This document shows positions 1-6,364 of a stretch of 7,502 nucleotides of DNA, piece by piece. The DNA is from Saprospiraceae bacterium (lineage in GTDB: Bacteria > Bacteroidota > Bacteroidia > Chitinophagales > Saprospiraceae). Every line of letters begins with the position of its first letter. Position 1 is the stretch's first letter. Location of the stretch: NCBI GenBank assembly GCA_014379065.1, contig JACMMM010000502.1, positions 1 through 7,502 on the forward strand, in the 5' to 3' direction. Position numbers and translations under genes: made by a program. Under the pieces are notes generated by a model. The model was not told the DNA's origin, made no database searches, and worked only from the letters and a program-made list of their open reading frames with translations.

Positions 1-473
1 CGATAAAAGGCAATCAAGAAAAACGAGGTGACGCCCAGTATTTCCCAGCCGATAAAAAGTGTCTCAAAATTGCCCGAAAACAGCACAATATTCAACCCTG
101 CAAAGAAAAACAGCACATTGTTGAAAAAGCGTTTGAAACCCTTTTCGCGGTGCATATAATAACGGCTAAAAATCATGACTAAAAACGTCAGGACCGAAGC
201 CACTACGGCGTAAACAGCCGTTACGCCATCGAAATAAAAATCAATCGAAAAATGGGAGTCGTGGGTCTGATACAGCGTCAAACCCTTATAAAAAATAGCC
301 GTCCGATGACCGAACAACCACAAGAGCGACAAAGCGGCAACACCAAGGAAATGCAGTACCACTGTCGCAATCGAAATCCCGAAAATAAGCGTCTCTTTCC
401 GGTTCGGGAACAATGCGCTCAGCATCAGACCCAGCAGCGGAAGGAGTATGAAATAAGGCAAAAACTGGTTCAT
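1..473 (-). CDS. dabB: DabB: NuoL-like proton-channel subunit of the DAB inorganic-carbon uptake complex (N-terminal 157 residues, cut by window edge)
   Basis: I translated this by hand from an ATG at 473-471; the frame is open to the left edge, so only 157 N-terminal residues are visible. The protein is very hydrophobic, with membrane segments around residues 5-22, 29-54, 84-103 and 117-133. It carries the hallmarks of the NuoL/MrpA antiporter family: an FSIDFYFDGVT-like segment (75-85), SRYYMHREKGFKRFF (103-117) and LFIGWEILGVTSFFLIAFY (139-157). Glu144 in the GWE motif is the family's conserved proton-pathway glutamate. In DAB systems this subunit is thought to couple cation flow to CO2 hydration by DabA. 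The adjacent dabA, 90 bp upstream in the same direction, is the reason to call it DabB rather than a Complex I or Mrp subunit. The missing C-terminus would settle length and subfamily. There is no clear ribosome binding site before the ATG. Confidence 0.85.
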   Translation of the reverse strand, partial: MNQFLPYFILLPLLGLMLSALFPNRKETLIFGISIATVVLHFLGVAALSLLWLFGHRTAIFYKGLTLYQTHDSHFSIDFYFDGVTAVYAVVASVLTFLVMIFSRYYMHREKGFKRFFNNVLFFFAGLNIVLFSGNFETLFIGWEILGVTSFFLIAFY

Positions 474-489
474 GATATTTTATTTTGTA

Positions 490-555
490 GCCACTAATTG
501 CACGAATTGGCACGAATTTGAACAGTTTTTCGTGTTAATTTGTGCAATTAGTGGC
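490..555. repeat. Long inverted repeat (27-bp arms) filling the dabA-dabB gap
   Basis: Arms 490-516 and 529-555 can pair along their whole length around a 12-base loop (517-528). The outer 14 bp are perfect (GCCACTAATTGCAC / GTGCAATTAGTGGC). Inside, three positions (504/541, 509/536, 510/535) are G-T wobbles if the plus strand folds, and A-C mismatches in the minus-strand mRNA. The 5' arm itself contains the short repeat GCACGAATT twice with one change (501-508 and 511-518). No T-tract follows on either strand, so it is a poor intrinsic terminator. It may be a dispersed repeat or an mRNA processing/stabilising hairpin between dabA and dabB. The sequence cannot decide which. Confidence 0.85.
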
Positions 556-563
556 CTAAATCC

Positions 564-3143
564 TCAATTTTGAATTACATGCACCGACAGGTGTTCCTGT
601 GTCGCATCCACGATGAAATTGGTTTCCATTTCCTGTGCAGACCGAATCAAATGCTGCATGTCCTCCGCCGATTTTACCTGTCTGGTAAGCGGTTTGTACT
701 GCACAAATTCCCCCTTTCTAAAATAGAAAAACTGATCCGTGTCAGGCTGAATCGCCACCAAATGCACCCAGCCGTTTATAAACCATTCGTACACCTCGGG
801 TTGTGTTTGGATGGTTTTTAGCACCACCTCCGGGTAGTGTTCCACCAAAATTACCAGACGCACCGGGTCGTGTACTTCGATCATCTGCAAGGGAAGCCCC
901 GGGCGCAGGTCGCCATCGCTGCTGTTGGCCACGCCAATCAAGCCCATCACATTGTGCGGGAGTTTGGTGCCTGCCCCCATTTTGTAATTGTCCAAACGGG
1001 AGAAATAATACTCCAGATTGATGCCGCCACAAACAATGGGCAAGGGCCTGATCACGCCAAGCAATAGTTTGCCTTCCGGATCCGTGCGGTAATCGTAAGA
1101 ATTCATAAAAGCACGGCGATCTAAAAACAGCCCCTTTGTACGCGTCCGATGGCCAACAAAACACAGCGCGTTGGTGCCGTGCCCCAGTTCCGGGCGCGGC
1201 TCAAAAAGGGAGACCGAGCGGCGGCGGATGGCTTCGCGCACATGGCGCAAATCGGCCTGGGTATTGATAGAGGCAAAGCGTCTGGAACGTTCCTGCGCGT
1301 TCAAATCCAGTGCCCGCTCGAAAGTCGCTTTGTTTTTATGGTGCGCAATCCCATTATTTTCCGACAGGATTTGTTCGTCGAAAAAGGCGATTTCATCCGC
1401 AGCCGTATCGTGCAAGGCACCGAGGAATTGGGTGGTGTCTGGAATATTCAAACCCCTCGATTTCAACAAGTCCCTGACTTTTTCGTGATTGCCCATGATT
1501 GCAAACACCCTTGCATTCACAGATCCCGGTCGCCCACTGCAAGCCCCACAATCGTGCGCCCCGTGGTGTGGGTTGTTGGCACTGCTTGACCCGTGCGCCA
1601 CTACATAGACCAAGGGCGAGAAATTGTCCACCATCCCGATGCCGCGCAAAAGTCCTTCCACCCGCGCTGCCATTTCCTGCACCGTAAAACCGATCTGCAA
1701 GCCATTTTCAATCTCGTCCGGGTTTTTGTTCTCGACGGTCAATTGTCCGTCCACATTCATGTGCGCGAAAGCATTTGAAATGGCGGGGCTCATCTTAGGG
1801 CGAAAGATGTTGAGGAACATTTTTCCTGCTGCCAAAACGCCCAGCGAAAGGGTGGCTAAAAACCCCTGAAGCAGCGTGTGCGTTTTTTTGGTGTACAACA
1901 GTTCGTGTTCCCGGTGACCGTTGGCGCTGTGTTCTTTAATGAGGTACTTTGGCGTGACCGGCGCAGGACAGAGTTTTTCATAAAATTTGCCGTTTTCAGG
2001 CTGGAAATAAAACTCTACGCCAAAAAAGCCTGGGCTGCCCAGCGTTTCGCAGTCTTTGTCCATGGCCTCCAGATGCCGACGGATGGAATCCTCCCGTTCG
2101 TCAATGCAGAATATGGCCTGAAAATGCTTGTGCGATCTTTCAGCCTCCGGGCGCGTATTTTTCAACTGTTGCAAGCCCGCCAGCACCTCATCGTAATAAC
2201 TCCATTCGAAAGCGTCCTGCCAAATGCGGTACACTTCGTGCAGTTCCGAGAGCTCCATGTCGGAAAACAAATCCATTGGTTGGGCTTTTACTTTTTGGCA
2301 AAGCGGTTTCCAGCCGGAGCCCAAATTTGCCTCCAAGGCATCTATTTCCAGCAACAATTCCAAGAGGATCAGATCGCCCAGCTCAATTTTTTTCGGATAA
2401 AGGATCGTCTCGGGATGTGCTTCCAAGGCCGCCGCCATACCCGACCATCCACGGTGGCTAAATTGTTGGTCAAAAAGATATTGATCAAAAAATGCTTCAT
2501 CGCCGACGACGATATTCAGGAGATTTGAAATCGTGCAGTTTTTTTCATCCAAAAGCAGTTTTCGGGCACGTTTGGTTTTGAAAAAACTGCTGAAACTGTT
2601 TTTTTCCAATTCGCGTACGGCCTTTACCAACCCTTGATCTTCAAAAGGAAAATGCCATAGCGCGATGCCCTGATCCAGATAACTGCCCAGGATTCGGAAC
2701 AAAAGCGGCTGTACTAAATTGTCCAAATCAAGGTGATAAGCCGCTTTCCAGCCCGCCCTCAACCGACCAATGCGGGGTTGAACCGTTTCATCGTATGGTT
2801 GCAGCAGTACCAGTTGTTTCCAGGCTGAGACCACCCCTTTCCCTTTGCGCTCGGTGATGACCTGATCCAGGATATCTTCTCGGATGCGCCCGATTTGATA
2901 CAGTCCGCGATATTCTGCCAGGTTGAAAGTGACTTTGTAGCCAAAAATCTTTGATGCTTTGAAAATAGCATCATAGAATTCCATGTACTGAAAAGCGTGC
3001 AGGGAATTATGGTGAATAAAATCTTTGAGCGGCGTTTGGGTGGGCAAATAGTGCTTCAGCTCGTCCAGAATATGATTTTCATCAAACCTCTTTTCCAGCG
3101 GCGGTGCGTGTGTCGTTACTTCTGAGAACTTATGTTGCATCAT
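564..3143 (-). CDS. dabA: DabA: zinc-dependent carbonic-anhydrase-like subunit of the DAB inorganic-carbon uptake complex (DUF2309/UPF0753)
   Basis: This encodes 859 residues, near the usual 800-1000 of the family. DabA is a peripheral membrane protein with a beta-carbonic-anhydrase-like zinc site; with DabB it is proposed to hydrate CO2 in one direction, driven by the proton or sodium gradient, and so trap bicarbonate in the cytoplasm. The zinc and catalytic residues are all visible: C346 and D348 in AIFCIDEREDSIRRHLE (343-359), H517 in VVAHGSSSANNPHHG (514-528), and C532 in HDCGACSGRPG (530-540). The C-D and H-C spacings (2 and 15) equal those of Halothiobacillus DabA (C351, D353, H524, C539). 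An N-terminal PLKDFIHHNSLHAFQ segment (38-52) is also typical. There is no signal peptide. The start is ATG 3143-3141 (MMQHKF); the next codon is also ATG and equally possible. The gene follows sulP by 36 bp and precedes dabB, so all three are probably cotranscribed. Confidence 0.96.
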   Translation of the reverse strand: MMQHKFSEVTTHAPPLEKRFDENHILDELKHYLPTQTPLKDFIHHNSLHAFQYMEFYDAIFKASKIFGYKVTFNLAEYRGLYQIGRIREDILDQVITERKGKGVVSAWKQLVLLQPYDETVQPRIGRLRAGWKAAYHLDLDNLVQPLLFRILGSYLDQGIALWHFPFEDQGLVKAVRELEKNSFSSFFKTKRARKLLLDEKNCTISNLLNIVVGDEAFFDQYLFDQQFSHRGWSGMAAALEAHPETILYPKKIELGDLILLELLLEIDALEANLGSGWKPLCQKVKAQPMDLFSDMELSELHEVYRIWQDAFEWSYYDEVLAGLQQLKNTRPEAERSHKHFQAIFCIDEREDSIRRHLEAMDKDCETLGSPGFFGVEFYFQPENGKFYEKLCPAPVTPKYLIKEHSANGHREHELLYTKKTHTLLQGFLATLSLGVLAAGKMFLNIFRPKMSPAISNAFAHMNVDGQLTVENKNPDEIENGLQIGFTVQEMAARVEGLLRGIGMVDNFSPLVYVVAHGSSSANNPHHGAHDCGACSGRPGSVNARVFAIMGNHEKVRDLLKSRGLNIPDTTQFLGALHDTAADEIAFFDEQILSENNGIAHHKNKATFERALDLNAQERSRRFASINTQADLRHVREAIRRRSVSLFEPRPELGHGTNALCFVGHRTRTKGLFLDRRAFMNSYDYRTDPEGKLLLGVIRPLPIVCGGINLEYYFSRLDNYKMGAGTKLPHNVMGLIGVANSSDGDLRPGLPLQMIEVHDPVRLVILVEHYPEVVLKTIQTQPEVYEWFINGWVHLVAIQPDTDQFFYFRKGEFVQYKPLTRQVKSAEDMQHLIRSAQEMETNFIVDATQEHLSVHVIQN

Positions 3144-3179
3144 GTTGTGTTTCGTTAAAGTTGAGTACGTAAGGTTGAA

Positions 3180-4814
3180 TTAATTGTCGGCGAACTCCCT
3201 AAGCGCTTGGTGGTTGGGCTGATGCGGCCCAGGATCCGGGTCAGAATGGACAAAATCCGCCTCCCAAAATTTGTACTTGTCCCGAAAGCCCATGAGCGTC
3301 AACTCAATCCCCTTTTTGTCGGCCTTTTCTTTTGCAAACTCCCGGATGCTTTCCAGCACATCAAAATCAATATAGGCCGTGTCGGAGGCATCTATCAGCA
3401 CCTTCGAGTTTTCAGGCAAATCCTCCAGAGTCTGTTTGATAGCGGCTTTGTTGAGGAAGGAAACCTCTTGAGAAAGTTTGACCGTGATCAGGTCGCCCTC
3501 GTGGTATTCTTCCTTGTGGAAGAAGTAGGCGTTTTTCAAATTGCCACGCAAAATGGCGAACGCGCTCGCTGCCAAACCAATACCCACACCCGTCAGCAGG
3601 TCGGTAAACACGACTGCTATTACGGTGATAATGAAGGGCCACCATTGGTATTTCCCATTTCCCCACATTTCCTTGAATACGGAGATTTTGGCCAGCTTGT
3701 AACCTGTAAGGATAAGGACGGCTGCAAGTGCCGACAGCGGGATCAAGTTCAAGATGCTTGGAATCAGGGCCGCACAAACCAACAAAAACAAGCCATGAAT
3801 AATGGCCGAAGCTTTTGTGCGCGCGTTGGCGTTGACATTCGCTGAACTCCGCACGATGACAGAGGTAAGCGGCAAACCGCCCAACAGGCCAGAAACCATA
3901 TTGCCCACCCCTTGTGCTTTCAATTCGCGGTTGGGGTCGCTCGTACGTCCGTGCGGGTCAATTTTATCCACCGCCTCCAAACAGAGCAGCGTTTCAATCG
4001 AGGCAACGATACAGATCGTAAATGCGACAGAAATCACTTTGGGATTCATCCATTGCGAAAAATCAGGAAAACTGAACTGTGCCAAAAATGCCGAAGCGTC
4101 GCTTGCCACAGGGATGCTCACCAGGTGTTCTGGAAGAATGACCCAAGGCTCACCAAGTGATATAAGCCCTTGATTTACAAGCACCGAAGCCACTACAGCC
4201 ACCAAAGCTCCCGGGATTATCCCTAGTTTGCTTTTCAAGGCTGGTCTTTCCCACAAAAGCATGATCCCAACAGAAATCAGGGCTACCACCGTGGCGCCAG
4301 GATGGATAAATTGGGTGAGTGATTCCCAAATAGAAAGGAAGGTGTTGCTGCCACTCTTTTCAAAAAAAGCGAAATCTCCCTCGGCATCCTTGTCATAGCC
4401 TAATGCATGCGGTATTTGCTTCAAAATAATGATAATGCCAATACCTGTGAGCATTCCTTTGATGACGTTGGAGGGGAAATAATTGGCGATCATACCAGCC
4501 CTGGCAAACCCCAGTGCCAGCTGGAAAATACCGGCCAATACTACTGCTAGAAGGAAGAGTTCAAAATTTCCCAATTGCTGAATGGCGACCAATACCACAG
4601 CAGTGAGACCCGCTGCCGGGCCGCTCACGCTGGTATGCGAGCCGCTCAAAAAGCCAATGACCAATCCGCCGACAATGCCGGCGATTAAACCGGAAAATAG
4701 CGGGGCGCCCGAAGCAAGGGCAATGCCGAGGCAGAGCGGTAAGGCGATGAGAAACACCACCAGACCCGCAGGCAGATCATATTTTAGATCTGCCCAAAAG
4801 TTGTTCTTTTGCAT
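3180..4814 (-). CDS. SulP-family anion transporter with C-terminal STAS domain, probable bicarbonate (or sulfate) uptake
   Basis: This encodes 544 residues. About residues 12-425 form the multi-helix membrane domain, starting with the DLPAGLVVFLIALPLCLGIA segment (13-32). Family landmarks are SGSHTSVSGPAAGLTAVV (57-74) and GGLPLTSVIVRSSANVNA (312-329). A STAS domain follows (about 440-515) with the IDASDTAYIDFD strand-loop (474-485), and then an acidic/histidine-containing tail. SulP proteins carry sulfate, bicarbonate or other anions, and BicA-type members are sodium-dependent bicarbonate importers. Sequence alone does not fix the substrate; position 36 bp upstream of dabA, same strand, favours inorganic carbon. 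The ATG at 4814-4812 begins MQKNNFWADLKYDLPAG, a normal SulP N-terminus. No clear promoter of its own is seen in the 92 bp upstream, so it may be read from the small gene upstream. It is complete, with no frameshift. Confidence 0.93.
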   Translation of the reverse strand: MQKNNFWADLKYDLPAGLVVFLIALPLCLGIALASGAPLFSGLIAGIVGGLVIGFLSGSHTSVSGPAAGLTAVVLVAIQQLGNFELFLLAVVLAGIFQLALGFARAGMIANYFPSNVIKGMLTGIGIIIILKQIPHALGYDKDAEGDFAFFEKSGSNTFLSIWESLTQFIHPGATVVALISVGIMLLWERPALKSKLGIIPGALVAVVASVLVNQGLISLGEPWVILPEHLVSIPVASDASAFLAQFSFPDFSQWMNPKVISVAFTICIVASIETLLCLEAVDKIDPHGRTSDPNRELKAQGVGNMVSGLLGGLPLTSVIVRSSANVNANARTKASAIIHGLFLLVCAALIPSILNLIPLSALAAVLILTGYKLAKISVFKEMWGNGKYQWWPFIITVIAVVFTDLLTGVGIGLAASAFAILRGNLKNAYFFHKEEYHEGDLITVKLSQEVSFLNKAAIKQTLEDLPENSKVLIDASDTAYIDFDVLESIREFAKEKADKKGIELTLMGFRDKYKFWEADFVHSDPDPGPHQPNHQALREFADN

Positions 4815-4844
4815 GAAAAAATAGGATTTGATAGCAAGAAAGCA

Positions 4845-4861
4845 TCCCGCTAAGGTCGGGA
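4845..4861. repeat. Small GC-rich stem-loop upstream of sulP
   Basis: TCCCG (4845-4849) pairs with CGGGA (4857-4861) around a 7-base loop. It lies about 30 bases before the sulP start codon. On its own it is weak. With the neighbouring hairpin at 4870-4886 it makes a pair of stem-loops between the small upstream gene and sulP. It could act in termination or attenuation or be a remnant of a dispersed repeat. Confidence 0.45.
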
Positions 4862-4869
4862 CAAGTCAA

Positions 4870-4886
4870 GCCCTCGCAGAGAGGGC
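4870..4886 (-). terminator. Stem-loop after the small membrane-protein gene, weak terminator candidate
   Basis: GCCCTC (4870-4875) and GAGGGC (4881-4886) form a perfect 6-bp GC-rich stem with a 5-base loop. It starts about 20 bases past the stop codon of the small minus-strand gene. In the minus-strand transcript it is followed by UUGACUUG rather than a run of U, so efficient intrinsic termination is doubtful and read-through into sulP is possible. Confidence 0.35.
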
Positions 4887-4906
4887 ATCAAGAAGCAGAA
4901 AGTGAA

Positions 4907-5218
4907 TCAGGCCCGGTCGGGGGGAGGAGAGAAAATAGACTGGTAAGGACTGTCGGGGATTTCGTCGGAATCGGCAAAGATGCTGCCCGGATGGATCAAA
5001 AAGGCGTATTCAAGAACATTTTCATCATGGAGCCGGTCTTTTGCTTCGTTCCATTCGTTTTCGAGTTCTTTACTTTTTTTACCCTCTTTTTCTCCGGTTT
5101 CCGTCTTAGATTCGCACATCTCCATTAAGTTTGACTTAGCAAAATACGGCAGGGCATCCTCCAAGAGGATGCAACCCAGCAGTAAGTAAGTCAAGAGGAT
5201 GCCGATTCGGATGCGCAT
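4907..5218 (-). CDS. Small predicted lipoprotein or membrane-anchored protein, function unknown
   Basis: From the preferred ATG at 5218-5216 this encodes 103 residues. The N-terminus is MRIRIG, then a hydrophobic stretch to about residue 19. L13-L14-G15-C16 reads as a lipobox, so C16 could be lipidated; a single membrane anchor is the alternative. The middle (about 28-60) is highly charged and rich in Glu and Lys (TGEKEGKKSKELENEWNEAK) and probably helical. The C-terminus ends in a proline-rich SIFSPPPDRA. An upstream in-frame ATG at 5245 would add nine residues (MRLLLRSEI), but that extension overlaps the TAnnTTTG promoter motif at 5231-5238, so the internal start is preferred. Short Bacteroidota proteins with a hydrophobic N-terminus and a proline-rich end are familiar to me, but I cannot assign a family. 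It lies upstream of sulP on the same strand, 92 bp away. Confidence 0.6.
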   Translation of the reverse strand: MRIRIGILLTYLLLGCILLEDALPYFAKSNLMEMCESKTETGEKEGKKSKELENEWNEAKDRLHDENVLEYAFLIHPGSIFADSDEIPDSPYQSIFSPPPDRA

Positions 5219-5230
5219 AATTTCAGAACG

Positions 5231-5238
5231 CAAAAGTA
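5231..5238 (-). promoter_or_regulatory. Bacteroidota-type -7 promoter motif for the small minus-strand gene
   Basis: The minus strand reads TACTTTTG here, an exact match to the Bacteroidota -7 consensus TAnnTTTG. It ends 12 bases before the preferred start codon at 5218, which would give a very short leader. No convincing -33 TTTG is present at the expected distance, so the call rests on one half of the promoter. If real, it would drive the small gene and perhaps the sulP-dabA-dabB genes behind it. Confidence 0.4.
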
Positions 5239-5315
5239 AACGCATTCCCCCAAAAACTGTTTAGATCTTGCCAAATATTTCAAATTTCGTCACCGCTATT
5301 ACTTCAGTTTCACAC

Positions 5316-6341
5316 TTGAAAGCACTGATTGTCAAACAATTGAACGCTCGCCCAGAATATGCAGAGATGCCAGAACCCCTAGTCTCTAAAGGAGAGGTTT
5401 TGGTCCATCTCCGCGCTGCGGCACTCAACCACCGCGACCTTTTCATCACACAAGGACAATACGCGGGCATTAAAATGCCGGTCATACTGGGCTCCGATGG
5501 CGCGGGCGAATGTTTACCCGCCGATTTACCCGCCGAAGCCTTCCTGCCCGCCAAGCCTCGGCAGGCGGGAGCGAAGGCGGCTAAACGTATCGTCCTCTAT
5601 CCTGCCCTTGAATGGGGCGACAACCCAAAGTTCCAAGGCAAAGCCTTTCGCGTCCTCGGGATGCCGGAAAACGGCACATTCGCCGAGCAAATCAGCATCC
5701 CTCGGGCAAATGTTTTCCCCATGCCCGATCACCTGAGTTGGGAACAGGCCGCTGCCCTCCCGCTGGCCGGATTGACGGCTTGGCGCACCCTTTTCACACG
5801 CTGTCAATTGAAAAAAGGCGAACGGGTGCTTATCACGGGCATTGGCGGCGGGGTGGCGCTCACGGCAATGCAACTTGCCCTGGCCGCTGGAGCCGAGGTT
5901 TTTGTCAACTCTGGTTCTGACGAGAAAATCGAACGCGCCGTAAAACTTGGCGCAAAAGGTGGTGCGAATTACCGCCAAGCAGGCTGGGAAAAGCAACTCA
6001 AACAGGAAGCCGGCGGTTTCGACGTCATCATTGACTCCGCTGCGGGCGATGGCTTTGCACTACTTCCTGGCCTTTGCAATCCGGGAGCGCGCATTGGGCT
6101 CTACGGCGGCACGCTCGGCAAGGTGAATGGTTTGAGTATGCAGCCTGTTTTCTGGAAACAAATCAGCATACTTGGCAGCACGATGGGAAGCCCGCGGGAG
6201 TTTCGTGCCATGTTGGCTTTTGTGCAAAAGCACGAGATCGTGCCGGTGGTGGATTCGGTGTTTTCGCTTTCGGAGGGGGCGAAGGCATTTGAGCAGATGG
6301 CGGGGGGGGAGCAGTTTGGGAAGATTGTGGTGAGGGTTTAG
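5316..6341 (+). CDS. Zinc-independent medium-chain dehydrogenase/reductase (quinone-oxidoreductase-like)
   Basis: This encodes 341 residues from TTG 5316, where the protein begins (M)KALIVKQLNARPEYAE, the normal family start. An alternative TTG at 5268 would add 16 residues unlike the family, and the first in-frame ATG (5367) would cut off the first strand. Residue numbers below count from 5268. The GroES-like N-terminal domain includes ALNHRDLFITQGQYAGIKMP (52-71), with N-H-R-D where zinc alcohol dehydrogenases have their catalytic Cys. The structural-zinc cysteines are also absent. The Rossmann domain begins ERVLITGIGGGVALTAMQLA (185-204), which implies NAD(P)H binding. The likely role is cytosolic NADPH-dependent reduction of quinones or enones; the substrate is unknown. 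Residues 82-106 (5511-5585) replace the usual VxxVGxxVxxFxxGD stretch with an Ala/Pro-rich segment coded by palindromic repeat DNA. It is divergent from the small minus-strand gene and followed closely by the recombinase. Confidence 0.9.
   Translation: MKALIVKQLNARPEYAEMPEPLVSKGEVLVHLRAAALNHRDLFITQGQYAGIKMPVILGSDGAGECLPADLPAEAFLPAKPRQAGAKAAKRIVLYPALEWGDNPKFQGKAFRVLGMPENGTFAEQISIPRANVFPMPDHLSWEQAAALPLAGLTAWRTLFTRCQLKKGERVLITGIGGGVALTAMQLALAAGAEVFVNSGSDEKIERAVKLGAKGGANYRQAGWEKQLKQEAGGFDVIIDSAAGDGFALLPGLCNPGARIGLYGGTLGKVNGLSMQPVFWKQISILGSTMGSPREFRAMLAFVQKHEIVPVVDSVFSLSEGAKAFEQMAGGEQFGKIVVRV
5513..5536 (+). repeat. Two tandem copies of TTTACCCGCCGA inside the dehydrogenase gene
   Basis: The 12-bp unit occurs exactly twice (5513-5524 and 5525-5536) and abuts the palindrome at 5538-5578. 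Because 12 is a multiple of three, the frame is kept and the repeat encodes LPADLPAE. It lies where the family normally has a conserved hydrophobic strand and turn. Confidence 0.9.
5538..5578. repeat. Nested GC-rich palindrome inside the dehydrogenase coding region
   Basis: Outer arms GCCTTC (5538-5543) and GAAGGC (5573-5578) flank a 3x3 internal loop. Inner arms CCCGCC (5547-5552) and GGCGGG (5564-5569) enclose an 11-base loop. An alternative pairing, CCTGCC (5543-5548) with GGCAGG (5560-5565), shares part of it. Palindromes of this CCCGCC...GGCGGG type look like dispersed intergenic repeats; here the element is translated in frame as AFLPAKPRQAGAKA. I could not check for other copies. Confidence 0.75.
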
Positions 6342-6364
6342 GGCTTTTCTGAAGTGTCCTCATC

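Noticed and set aside
252..497. Plus-strand 81-residue frame at the left end
   Set aside because: It lies opposite the dabB N-terminus, whose translation carries clear NuoL-family motifs.
490..555. CRISPR-like or terminator reading of the dabA-dabB inverted repeat
   Set aside because: There is only one inverted pair with no spacer array, and no T-tract follows it on the minus strand.
1149..2528. Long plus-strand open frames (146 and 216 residues) opposite dabA
   Set aside because: They are antisense to a strongly supported dabA and show no recognisable domain; they arise from the codon use of dabA.
3207..3845. 212-residue plus-strand open frame opposite sulP
   Set aside because: It is antisense to the STAS and last membrane segments of sulP and has no domain-like composition.
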